Assembly: GCF_000715075.1 (NCBI RefSeq)
Contig: NC_134096.1
Location: forward strand, 122,084,643 to 122,148,642
Source of the DNA: Nicotiana tabacum
Lineage: Eukaryota; Streptophyta; Magnoliopsida; Solanales; Solanaceae
Reading direction: 5' to 3'
DNA length: 64,000 bases
This document shows, piece by piece, positions 23,925 through 35,423 of the stretch (position 1 is its first letter; each line of letters begins with the position of its first letter). The position numbers and the translations under genes are program-made. Under the pieces are notes generated by a model. The model was not told the origin of the DNA. It made no database searches and saw nothing but the letters and a program-made list of their open reading frames with translations.

Positions 23925-25466
23925 TGTCACGACCCAAAACCCATTAAAGGTTGTGATGGCATCGGACACCGCTGTCAGGCAAGCCAAAAATAAATACTTA
24001 ATTTGGTTCTCATTTTAATAATTTTGAAATCATATTTCCTTTAATTAAATGGTAAAAGATGAAATTTACAAAATAAATAATAGTATTTTTAGCAATTCCA
24101 ATACCGTGCAACCCATAATCGTCCCAAAACCCGGTGTCACAAGTGCATGGGCCTCAACTAAGAATGTAAAATAAAATATAACATCTGTCTGAAATACAAA
24201 TTGGACAGAAAAATATAAATACTTTGAAGGAGACTTTGTTGGCTGCGGACTCGTAATGTAGAATGCAGCTCGTCTAAGTCCCTGCAATAACTGCGCCTCT
24301 GCGCCCACAAGGCCATTAGGCATGTATGCACCTGCACAAAAATATGCAGCAAGTGTGTATGAGTACGTAAATCAACGCGTACTCAGTGAGTATCCCACCT
24401 AACCTCGAAGAAGTAGTGACGAGGGATCGGCTACGACACTTACTATGGGCTATAAATAAAATATCAATGATAAAAATAAGCATGGATTACGTTGAACCAC
24501 TGTAAGCTCAATGTCGTGAAATAAGTAAACAATTCTTTTGTTCATAAGAAATTTTCAAATTTATTTTCCATTATTTAACAATATATCTCAGACCGAGGAG
24601 GCAATATCATTTATCGTAAATTCCAAAGTAATCAAGTTCAATCATGCACAAATCATGTCGAGGTCGTACAACCCGATCCAGCATAATATTTAAACTGTGC
24701 ACTGCTGGAGGGTCGAACAATGCGAACCATTTATGCATCTATTTAATCTACCTAGGTGTTCGACCCGTTCCACAAAAGTAAACACAATCAAACAATCAAT
24801 TAAGAATTCATTAAGGAGAAATTACCCAAGGAAAATGTCACTCTTCTTTTAACGGTCAAGAAAAAAGGTTAATCTTTTTTTTTCTTTTTTTTTTTAGAAA
24901 TTTATTTACCAAGTTCGATATAATTTAAGCAATTTAAATTAACAATGAGGTTACAATTATCACAAGTATGGCATGCTTTTAGGGTCCTAAACTACCCAGA
25001 CTTAAGTATAATAGTTGCTACGCACAGACTCTCGTCACCTCGTGTGTACGTAGCCCCCACAAATAGAAGCACATATTGATTCAGTTCACCTATGGGGTAA
25101 ATTTTCTCTTACAAGGTTAGGAAGAAAACTTACCTTGCTCTGAAGTTCCTTCGCCGGCTCCCAAGCCTTTCCAATAACTCGAACCTATGCTCAACGCTCC
25201 AAAACTAGTCAGTAAATGTGCAAATCCATGAATATATACTCTAATACTCCTTATAATCCAATCTATAACAAATTCCAATCCCGTTAAAAGTCGATAAAAA
25301 ATTACCCTCGGGCCCACATGTCCGGATTCCAAAAATTTTCGAAGATAATCATTACCCATAGAACTACGAACTCCAGTATATATATATAATTTATTCTCAA
25401 TTTTGATGCCCAATTCGTGATCAAAATCCAAGAATTCCAATTTCTAGATTTTTATTCAAAATCCCA
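23925..25466 (-). repeat. 5' LTR of the LARD-like element, inner part
   Basis: Starts TGTCACGACCC on plus and follows the LTR at 16656 base by base (with scattered differences) until the word aaaatccca at 25466. There the homology stops and LINE sequence begins. The rest of this LTR is inferred to be 1-1145, which ends two bases short of this break. Confidence 0.85.
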
Positions 25467-26250
25467 GAAAGCAGACAATATGTGGGTAAAGTGGGTTAAC
25501 TATATTTATATAAAAAGACAATCATGGTGGCAATATAAGCCACCAAATGACTGTAGTTGGTACTGGAGGAAGATATCTAATATAAGGGACAAATTCAAGG
25601 CAGGATACATAGAGAATGACTGGCTAACACAAACTGGGAAGTACTCAATTAGTAGTGGCTATGAATGGAAGAGAGGAGTACAAAGGAGATGGCCAAGTAG
25701 CAGATGAGTATGGAGTAAGCATAATGTACCTAAAAACAGTTTTATTTGCTGGTTGGCAATGCAGAACATACTTTTAACAAAGGAGAGAATTTTCACAATG
25801 GGAGTCAGCCAGATGATAAATGTGTAATATGTGATCAAGATACTGAAACAGTGCAACATTTATTGTTTGAGTGGCATCTGTCACAATCATGCCTCAACAA
25901 CATGCTAGACTGGATGGGAATAGAAGTCAGGAACAAAAAATATATTGGGTTGTGGAAGAGAATGGCCAGGAAGATAAAAGGAAGAATGTGCCGTGCATTT
26001 GTTGCAGTTGTATTGGTAGCACTGATATACAATATATGGAAAGAAAGAAATGAAGCGCTATGGAAGCAGCGAGTCCCATGTCCCCACACAATATGTGCAC
26101 AGATAAAGCAAGAAAGCAGATTAAGATTTCAGGCAAGCTGGAAAGGAAGACAAAATAGCATAGAAAGGACATGGATAGAAGGACTATACAGATGAACAAA
26201 TCAAAGACAGACATCCAACAAGGAGAGCTAGAGTGAGGAATACTTGTAAA
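25467..26250 (+). pseudogene. LINE fragment, C-terminal zf-RVT domain
   Basis: Encodes the C-terminal end of a plant L1-type LINE ORF2: WYWRKISNIRDKF, then GKYSISSGYEWKR, WSKHNVPKNSFICWLAMQN, a CVICDQDTETVQHLLFEW zinc-binding segment (zf-RVT, PF13966), and a LIYNIWKERNEALW tail. There is a stop at about 25706 and a frameshift near 25790. The endonuclease and reverse transcriptase are absent, so the copy is 5'-truncated or excised from a larger LINE. No clear poly(A) tail or target duplication was found. Confidence 0.88.
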
Positions 26251-26274
26251 TAAAAGTAGAGATAAGGAATAGTC

Positions 26275-26931
26275 TTATATCATATCTTCTTCTGCCTATT
26301 TTAGTTTCCCCTGCAATACCGCAAATTGTTCTTGTAGTTTCACGATCTGGAGTTCATATTCACTGGTCAGATTCCAAATATGTAGCAAACATGATTTGTA
26401 GTATTCCTGATTAATGGGTTCATTATACTATTAATCAAAATCACATTTCTTTTCATCCTACCAATGAGAGAATAACACAAGACTATTAATTAACATATTA
26501 TATAAAAAGTATTAACAAATATTTCTTCCAAGAATAATAACTTATAACTTGTTTACACATCCAATGCTTGCGCCCCAGATTGTAATTTAACCAACATGGC
26601 TTCAAAATCGCATGTTTGCAACAGTAACATCTTGGTACGTAATTGCGTCCAAACATGTCGTAATGCTTGAAAATGTAAAATTAATGAAAAGTTTTTCTAT
26701 TCATTTCGTTACGACGCAAATAATAACTAAAATGTGCGAGGTTTTTATAGGCAGCTAAGAGTGATTTTAGGTTATATAACGCATATTGGTGAGGCGCTAT
26801 GTTTCGCGTGATAATAATTCTTTCGGGTACAAGTGGGTCCAGCTTTTTCAGTACGACAACTTTTTCAGGTCATCAACTTTTTCAGGCCGACAACTTTTTC
26901 ATGTCGACATGACAATACACATAGTGCATAT
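26275..26931 (-). pseudogene. Second zf-GRF remnant with 121-bp-repeat-like tail
   Basis: 26281-26430 matches the coiled-coil part of the zf-GRF gene at about 14862-15000. 26549-26656 encodes RCYCCKHAILKPCW, a finger in which the CG of the usual CYCG is now CC. 26740-26930 resembles the 121-bp array at 15253-15616. Same orientation as the first copy. The segment ends where a family B LTR start begins. Confidence 0.7.
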
Positions 26932-27124
26932 AAAATATTGACCAAAGTCAACTCAATTGAGTTTAAAGCTCTAATTCATATTTTAATCTATTTTTCATAT
27001 AAAAACTTTCCAAAAAATTTTACGGACTGCGCACGCAAGTCGGGAAATAATAAATAGTACTTTTCGAGGTATTAGAATACATAATTAATTATTAAATTTA
27101 AAGATGACATTTTGGGTCATCACA
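26932..27124 (-). repeat. First 193 bp of LTR family B
   Basis: Minus strand starts TGTGATGACCC beside the copia coding sequence and runs to the word ggtcaatatttt. There it changes to zf-GRF/MULE sequence. 1146 continues it with atattttgacagttcc, so the two pieces share an AATATTTT word at the break. Confidence 0.75.
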
Positions 27125-29480
27125 GGTATCATCGTAGTCAAAGCCATAGATTTGAGGGGTGTCTAGAAGACTAACATGTGGCACGGGAAATATAGGCACT
27201 GGCAAAACTTGAGGAACCAAATTCTTGTTTGTAGTGTCTAGTGGAAAATAGGGAGATGTTTCAAAAAAGGTTACATCCGCAGCTATAAAATATTTATGTG
27301 CTTTCAGATAATAGAACTTGTAACCTTTCTAGTAACGAGAGTATCCAAGAAAGATACACTTAATAGATTTTGGTTGGAGTTTGTCATTACCAAGACTGTG
27401 ATCATGAACAAAACATGTACATCCAAACACTCTCAAAGGTAAATGATAGAGATTTTGACCAGGAAAGAGAATTGAGTGAGGACTTTGATATTGCAATACG
27501 GTAGAGGGCATTCTATTGATCAGATAACAAGCAGTGAGAACAACATCTACCAAAAAGCGAAGAGGAACATGATGGTGTATAAAAAAGGTACGAGTAGTTT
27601 CAATAAGATGCCAATTTTTACGTTCGGCGATGCCATTCTGTTTAGGAGTATATACACAAGAATTCTAATGAGTAATCCCTTGAGATGACATGAATTTGGA
27701 AAATGAAGATGATAAATACTCCTTGGCATTGTCACTACGTAATACCTTTATTGAAACACCAAATTGATTATTTATCTCAATGCAAAATTTTTGAAAGATA
27801 GAGAATAATTCAGAACAAATTTTCATTAAAAATACCCATGTACAGCAAGAAAAGTCATCAATAAAGGTAATAAAATATTGAAATCCTAAACTTGAAACAA
27901 CACGACTAGGACATCTGAGTGAACAATGTTAAACATAGACGAAGCCCTATTATTGACTCTTTTGGGAAATGAAGTGCGAGTGTTTTCCAAGTTGACAAGA
28001 CTCACATTCAAAAGGAGACAACGTGGAAAGACTAGAAATTATTTTCTGAAGCTTTGCAAGACTCGAGTGGCCTAAACGGCTGTGGAGAAGATCAACTGAG
28101 GCAGCGGAAGTGAAGGAAACTGGCGGTTGTGATTTGGACATGTGATATAGTCTCTGTGACTCATATCCTACTCTAATCGTCTTTCTCGTACTCTGGTCCT
28201 CTACAACAAGAGAGTTAGCCATAAATTTGATAAAGCAACTGAGGTTTTTGGTTAATTTGCTAAAGGAAATTAAATTGAATGGGCATTCGGGAGCAAATAA
28301 GACTGAGTTTAAAGAAATAGAGGGAAGAAGTTGCACTTCTCCTATTCCTTTTACTACAGTTCGTGAACCATTAGCAAGGGTAACTGCAGGGAGGTTTGAG
28401 GAATAAACAAGGTTTGAGAAAAGATTTTGATTACTAGAAATATGATCAGATGCACCAGATTCCAATATCCATGAGCAACTGGGTGAAGACCTGGTCAGAC
28501 AAGCAAAGAAATTACCAATTTGTGAGGTGCCGGATGAAAGTGATTGTTGTTTGGCCGTTTGATACTGCAAGTAATCACTATAATCCACTCCAGACAAAGT
28601 AATAGAATCAGCTTGTTGGCTATCTATATCTCCACGAGCCTGAACCATGTGGGTTGTACTGCGATTGTCAGTGCGTGATGGTTGATCATGCAGTTTCCAA
28701 CATGTTTGTCGAGTATGACCTGGCTTGTTGCAATAGTTGCAGTAGGGTCTAGAGCTTTTACCTTTCCCATTTTATGAGATATTTTGTTCCTGTGAGTTTT
28801 CATTTTGCACAGCTAACACAGATGTCTCAGGTTTAGTAGTATCATGTGTTTCTGAACTAACACGCAATAATTGGGCAGACATTTCAACTAAGGAAGGAAC
28901 TGTAGAACTTGCCACGATCCCTTACAGGACTAAGATCAGATCGAAGTCCTTTCAGTGCCAAAACCATAAAGAACTTATCCCTTTGTTGCTCTTGCATGGT
29001 AACACTTGCATATAGTGGCATGATAGAGTCAAATTGATCTTTTAAGTTATCTATTTGTCCTATATAACTTGCCATATCTTGATTATTCTGTTGTACTTGG
29101 ACTAAATCTGATGCAACTTTGTATATACGTTATATATCATTCGTATACAAAGTCTTAGCTTTAGTCCAAACTTTATAACAAGTTTTACAAGATTGAAATA
29201 GGTTGAGTAATTTAGGATCCAAAGAATTCCATAAAAGATTATACAATTGTGCATCAATTCTATTCCACTTAGTCCTCTAAGTAGCAGTAATATCACTAGC
29301 ATTTTTTATTAAATGTTCTTCATATCCTTGACCCATAAACCACATTTCAACTGAGGAAGACCATGATATGTAATTATTATTGTCTTGTAATCTAATAGTT
29401 GTAATAGTGGGAGAATTCGAAATTGAAAAAAAGAATGGTTTGATGTCACCTGTCTGTGAAGAACTATCTTGCTCCGACAT
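27125..29480 (-). pseudogene. Ty1/copia polyprotein, 5' half: gag, protease, integrase
   Basis: Read leftward from ATG 29480: copia gag N-terminus (NNYISWSSSVEMWF), a CCHC knuckle (CNKPGHTRQTC, about 28735-28690), protease segment with ILESGASDH (about 28465), GAG_pre-integrase (LLHSRLGHSSLAKLQ), and an integrase core (SDVWGPS, IDDFSCCTWVFLM, GIAERKNWHLIE). Frameshifts or stops occur near 29278, 29075, 28880, 28770, 27665 and 27330. The copia protease normally has Asp in DSGAS. Here it is Glu, which should abolish activity. The sequence stops at 27125, between integrase and RT, with GGTAT, the complement of ATACC at 4049-4053. Confidence 0.93.
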
Positions 29481-30009
29481 TTTGAGATTCTAATTCCGGA
29501 AAGGTCAAATATGTTAAAAAAAAAAAAAAAAATTGTGTCAAATAACTTCCACTAGAGTCCAGCATAAGCCAAAATAATGGCTTGATGTCGAGGAAAAACA
29601 GAGATCAATAGTGAACTCTTTGAAAAAGCAATAAAGAGGTGGGACAAAATAACTCACTAGGTGTAAAAGAAAGGCAATAAAAGTGGGACTTGAAATAGAT
29701 TTAAGGAAAAGCTTATCAGAAACCCAATTACTCTGTTCCTCTCTAAAAATACAAGACTCAACAACTCTTCTTCCTATTTCATTACAACTTCAACAAGAAG
29801 AAGAAGAAGCAAAAGTAGAGAAATTTCTTACGTATTCCAAAAATGGCAGGATTGGTGCCTATTCTTTCTGAACTCAAGTGTTTTCTTGTGAAAACAAGAT
29901 CTGGCTGGGAAAAAATACTACTAATGAAGTCGGGGGTTAGAGGATAACAAGATCTGACCCGGAGTAGTGACTGCCAGAAAAAGTATGAGTCTCTACCGAG
30001 ATCGTAGAG
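29481..30009 (-). other. Copia 5' leader
   Basis: Non-coding leader between PBS and gag on the minus strand, with an A17 run at 29517-29533. The frame 29683-29871 (plus) has no recognisable features. Confidence 0.5.
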
Positions 30010-30021
30010 GCTCTGATACCA
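30010..30021 (-). other. Copia primer binding site (tRNA-iMet type)
   Basis: Minus strand reads TGGTATCAGAGC immediately after the LTR end CA (30022). Confidence 0.9.
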
Positions 30022-31240
30022 TGTGAATGATGTAAGTATATTTCACTTCATACTTAAAAGGCCAAATACATAGACAGCCCATTAAACTTGGCCCAATTTT
30101 TTATTTTGGCACTCTAACTCAATCTTGTTCCATTTTGACCCTCCAACCCCATTTCTTATGTTTCATTTTAACACAAAAACTTTTATCCGGCGTAAAAATG
30201 CAGCGCGTATACATACTTGCTTGGCCAAATATATAGACAACCCATTGAACTTGGCTCTATTTTTTATTTTGGCACTCTATCTCAACCTTGTTCCATTTTG
30301 GCCCATCCAACTCTATTTCTTATTTTGCATTTTGGCACTCTATCTCAACCTTGTTCCATTACGGGTTCGAAAGTTCGCAGTTTCAAAAATTTAGCGGTTC
30401 GGAAGTTTATGAAATTTGTGAGTATTTCAGGATATGCATGCACACACGCTTCACAAAATATAAAATTTATTTCAAAATATTTTATTTTTAATTTTTTTTT
30501 ACGAAACCGACTAACTTCGGTCGTTTTGTTTTGCGCAAAAATGCAGGAAACTCTTTTAGTGTCCCGCAAAATTTATTTTTTAAGAAACCAACTAAATTGG
30601 TCGGTTTTCATATAAACAGTAAATGGAGAAGGAAATAATGAAGATGAAATATAGAGGAAGGAAGTTGGAAGATTAAAAAAGGGGCCAACAGTTATTTTAT
30701 TACTGTTGGAGAAGGAATTTTGCCATAAACAATCTGCCTCACGCGCCTACCATGTGAGACAATTCACACTATGTGACTAGTCAGTTTTTGTGTTAAAATA
30801 AAACATAAGAAATAGAGTTGGAGGGCCAAATGGAACAAGGTTGAGATACAGTGCCAAAATGAAAAATGGAGCCAAGTTCAATGGGTTGGAGAAGGAAATT
30901 TGCCCAAAAAAATCTCTCTCACGCGCCTACAAGGTGAGGCAACTCACACTCTGAATATAGTCAGCTTTTATGTTAAAGTGAAATATAAGAAATGAGGTTG
31001 GAGGGCCAAAATGGAACAAGATTGAGTTAGAGTGCCAAAATGAAAAATTGGGCCAAGTTTAATGGGTTGTCTATGTATTTGGCCTACTTAAAATGATAGA
31101 TTAGATCGAGAATATATACACAAAAGCTAGACACATAAGTCAACAATGCATCCCTGAGATCACGCCTTCTACCTACAATATTTGACTATCTATCCGACAT
31201 ACAATCTAATATTTGAAATAGTCTCTGACAATATCTAGCA
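30022..31240 (-). repeat. Copia 5' LTR, interrupted by a MULE
   Basis: Outer parts 30022-30059 and 31094-31240 together equal the 185-bp LTR at 5367-5551 apart from a few substitutions. The interruption is 30060-31084 plus one copy of a 9-bp duplication. Beyond the LTR, at 31241-31251, lies ccccccccaag, the complement of the element's own PPT word, which is unexpected outside a 5' LTR. Confidence 0.9.
30060..31084. mobile_element. Non-autonomous Mutator-like element (1,025 bp) with 9-bp target duplication
   Basis: Ends are inverted repeats of about 100 bp: left GGCCAAATACATAGACAGCCC-type, right its complement ending atttggcc. The flanking duplication TACTTAAAA is at 30051-30059 and 31085-31093, and the uninterrupted copia LTR at 5367-5551 has this word once. 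9 bp is the Mutator size. The TIR sequence recurs inside (30222-30300, 30328-30360, 30808-30890), so the ends are nested. It contains no transposase. Small frames in the TIRs are not genes. Confidence 0.9.
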
Positions 31241-33490
31241 CCCCCCCCAAGTACACTCTTAGTTTTTCTGAGCCTTCTTCTACCCCACTGTTCTGTTGTT
31301 GTGGTGAGTCTTATGTACAATGCATTCCTACATTAAGGAATCAACAGAATTCACTGCTTCTTTTAAGCAACATAGTATTCCCCGTTACTTTAGACTTGTC
31401 TCCACAAGCGACATTGTTGAATTTCAGTCATTTACCCATTGCTTTAGTCGTCTCCCCAATGAAAATTTGTGTTTCGATCAGCACGACAATCATAGCAGTA
31501 GACTCTGTTCAGGAAATAGAGGTACTTATCATCTTCTAAACTAATAAAAAAACATAATTTCATATAAAAATGGTAAAACATGGCTTCAGAAACACTTTGG
31601 ATAAAAGTTGAGATCATAATTACCTGGTGCCATTTATCCAATGTTGTACAGTATCCTTCCCTGAGTAATAGATTGATTCTCAACAGTTTTGGAAACATAA
31701 AGAAGTGTCAGTCCACTGACTCAGTGAATGATAAAATAATCCCTAACTTTAACGAGACAAGTAAGTTTGGAAATTATAAAATTGCAAATCCTAGATTCGC
31801 CGCCTATGCCTATGTGTGTTACCGAGACTTAGAATTCTTATGCTTGCTTTATGTTACACCTCCTTTCTAAAAGTTTTCAATTCCTATTTAGTCGCTCTCA
31901 CATGTCACAAATGGCCTTCAATTCCTTTTGGAATTTCAGCAAAAAGATTGTTCTTCTATTCCTTATCGATCAAGCTAACCAAATGATCTCGGGATTCGAC
32001 CTTTTAGTCTGTTATCAGCTAACCAAAATGTAATGAAAGCTGGTTTCTTGAAAGATTTAATTAATTTTTCGATGACCCTCTAACTTCCCAATTCTAATTT
32101 ACCAGCAACAACACTTGGATTATAAATATAAAAGAAGGTTTCAAATGATCTCATAACTTGATGGAAATATTGATGTCAATTTGACAACAAACTTCCCACA
32201 GTTATAGGCATTACATTTTGTGGAGATTAGAGGCTCAGAGTTGAAGCAGGAAGAAAGCCATTTAAGCTGATAAATGTAGTCCCCAATATCTTCAAGTCTT
32301 TGAAATCTTCCCAAGAGGAAGTAAAGATAGCTTCTTGATCAAGAGTCACTTTATATATTATATTAGTATCTCATTAGCAGAAGTTACTTCTCTATAAGTA
32401 GCACACTTCTCTCTCTCTCTATATATATATAAAGGCATTTGTATTTATCTATTTTCTCCTATTTTTGACAATTTTCAGTTCTCTTCTTTTTTGTCTTCTA
32501 TTTTTCACATTTACGTGCTTTGAATAAAAAAAACTCAACAGTCGCTCCTCCTATTTTTTCTCACCTAACAGTCGCTTATTTACTTCTCTTAGTAGTAACC
32601 GAAACACTCTCTCCCTTATCATGGTTGTCGTATTGCTGGGATAAAACGCCTCCATCTCTTCTCCTTTTTTCCTCCTTCTAAAGTGAATGCCCAATTGCTG
32701 ATATCTTTTCCTTTATAAATTGATGATTATTGCTGAGATATTGAGTTAATCAACCCATATTATTTTTATTACTATTTTTCAATGTATTAATTCAAGCACT
32801 CTGTTTCCAAGCTACTATCATTAGGAACTACAGGTAAAATATTCTTGCATGTGATTATGTAGTTTAATTATTTTTTTTGTGGCTTCTGTATATAAATTTT
32901 GTCCTTCCGTTTCTCTTTGAAAGGAGATCCAAAAGGGATTCCTTTGACTCAACATGTCTCTCATACTGACCTGAAGTTCTTTTGAGCAAACCGTGAAATA
33001 TTGGCAAATTAGGAGACGTACATATGGTATTACTTTCCTTACTGACTGCTCATTATATCTATTAGTTCTTAATGTGTTCCTTAATTTGTTATTCAACTTT
33101 GTTGCTGGACTTTTGAGGTTTTTGTTCTCCTTCACGTGTTTCTACAATTTTGTTTTTCATGTTGACATTAATTACTGCTTTTGATAGGGAATTTTAGATG
33201 CTCCAATTTTTCATCAGTTTCCAACTTGATCAAACGGCCATTAGAGTCTACTGAGGTTTAGTGGTAACACATTTTTATTTTCCTTATTTGTTGGTATATG
33301 TATATGGTGCTGCCTGCGTTTCTTTGTCAGTATATATATATAGAGAGAAAAGTGAGGTGGCACCTCTCTTAAGCCAAGAAACCCATTTATCTTTTTTCTT
33401 CTTTTTTTGGGTTTTTCATCATTTTTTCCATTTATTTTATATTAAAAATTCTATCTTCATAACTCACACATTTTTATTTTCATAACCTAT
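31241..33490. other. Unassigned AT-rich spacer
   Basis: No gene supported. On the minus strand, 31698-31625 (FPKLLRINLLLREGYCTTL) ends at a CAG/GTAATT donor-like site, and 31540-31448 (FLNRVYCYDCRADRNTNF) follows an acceptor-like TTTAG. They could be two spliced exons of an unknown gene fragment, but I recognise no family. A CT/AT microsatellite lies at 32405-32432. Confidence 0.4.
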
Positions 33491-34164
33491 ATTTTTAATA
33501 ATCTCAATAACTCATAAGCCTTCATATTCATAAGTTGCGGGGATGGTTGGTTCGGAATTTGGAAGTGTGTGGGTTGAAATTGGAACACTTGGTTCCTTAA
33601 GTTAGCCTTAAAAGGCCAAGTTTGACTTCGGTCAACATTTTGAGAAAATGACCCCGGAATCGGAATTTGACGGTTCCAATAGGTTCGTATGATGATTTCG
33701 GACTTGGACATATGTTCGAATCGGATTTTGGATAACCCAGGAGCGTTTTGGCGCTTAATAGTGAAAATCAACTATTTGAAGGTTTAAAGTTCTTTAAATT
33801 TGGTTTAGAGTAGGTTTTTGAGAAATTGAAATCCGTTTGGAATTTCAAGTTTGGGAATAGTTCCGTATAATGATTTAAGACTTGCACGCAAAAAATTTCG
33901 TGTCATTCCGGGTAATTTAAGTACGTTTCGGCGTATTGGAAGTAAATTGAAGAACTTGAAGTTCTTAAGTTTGATTCAATTTGGTTTGGGGTGTGATTCT
34001 TAGATTTGATATTGTTTTACACGTTCCGAGAGTTCGAGCAAGTTCGTTTTATGATTTCAAACCTGTTGGTCTGTTTGGGCGAGGTCCCGGGGACCTCGAG
34101 TGTCAATCGGACGAGGCTCGGACCAAATTGGAAGTTGGGAGCCAAAACTGAAGCTCCCAGCTAC

Positions 34165-34435
34165 TGTCAGAATCGCACCTGCGCTTGGCCAGTCGCAGGT
34201 GCGACATTCGCAGATGCGACAGAAGCTCGCAGGCGCGGCACTCGCATATGCGAGATTTTGAGCGCAGAAGCGGAAATGGGAAGGGCCAATCCACCGCAGA
34301 CGCGGTGCGAACGCGCAGGTGCGAAGTTTTATGCGCAAATGCGAGAATTGACCGGGCAAGTGAAACTCCGAGGATTTTTCCGCAGGTGCGGAGCCGCAGG
34401 TGCATTCCAATTTCCGCAGGTGCGAAAGACCTGTT
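34165..34435. repeat. GC-rich near-palindromic word array, third variant
   Basis: Words like TCGCAGATGCGA, TCGCAGGTGCGA and CTCGCATATGCGAG. They follow the same plan as the CCGCAGAAGCGG array but have TCGC/GCGA ends. The following TATA position reads cttttatg and looks degenerate. Confidence 0.8.
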
Positions 34436-35398
34436 TGGCAGAAAGAACGGGAATTCACCATTTTTGCCCATTTTTCTTTTATGTTTGGGCGATTTCAGAG
34501 CTTTTTGAGAGGAGATTTCAACTAGCAATTTGGATGTAAGTTAATTCTACACCTGTTGAGTTAAATACATAGATTATAAGTAGATTATACCTAGTAAATC
34601 TTAGAAATCAAAGGTTTAGGTGAAAAACCTAGATTTTTTATAAAAATGAGATTTTAACCATGAAAATAGTTATGAAATTGGGTAGAAATTATATATTTGA
34701 GTTCTTGAGATTATGGGTAACGTTTCCATCCGAAAATTTTCAGAATTCGGGCACGTGGGCCCGGAGTGAATTTAGGAATTTTACCATTTTGGATAGGGTA
34801 ATTTATTTAATAGATGAATTTCGAATTATTGAACATATATTAATCATTTTATATAACTTTTGGATAGTTTCGGATTTTTCGGCATTGAATCGAGAATTTT
34901 ACATGATGCGATAATCGAAAAGTGGATTTTGAGGCGAGGTAAGTCTCTTGTCTAATCTTGTGAGGGGGAAATTACCCCATAGGTAATTAAAGTAATAATT
35001 GTTGCTAATTCCGGGGGCTACGTATACACGAGGTGATGAGAGTCCGTGCGTAGCTACTATTAATGCTAAAGTCCAGGTAGTTTAGGACTCAAAGTATGAA
35101 TTACTTGTGTAAATTATATTCTTTGTTTAATTAATAATATTGTGAATTGTTAGAAATTTATATGTTTGATTTTCTGTTTAAATTAATTAATTATTAAAAG
35201 AAATTATTCTTCCTCCCGAATTTATCTCATAATAAATATACTCTCCTTCCGGAGGTACATAAGAAAATGTCCTCCTTTCTTGTGGAGCGGGCCGAACGCC
35301 TCGGCAGGATAGATGCATCTATGGATCGCGCCGCATGTCCCTCGGCAGTGTACACGACACTCTGGATCGGGCCGTACGTCCTCGGCAGAAATCGTGCT

Positions 35399-35423
35399 TA
35401 ATAATAATAATAATAATAATAAT
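35399..35423. repeat. (TAA)n microsatellite
   Basis: Eight uninterrupted taa units inside the LTR relative. Confidence 0.9.
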
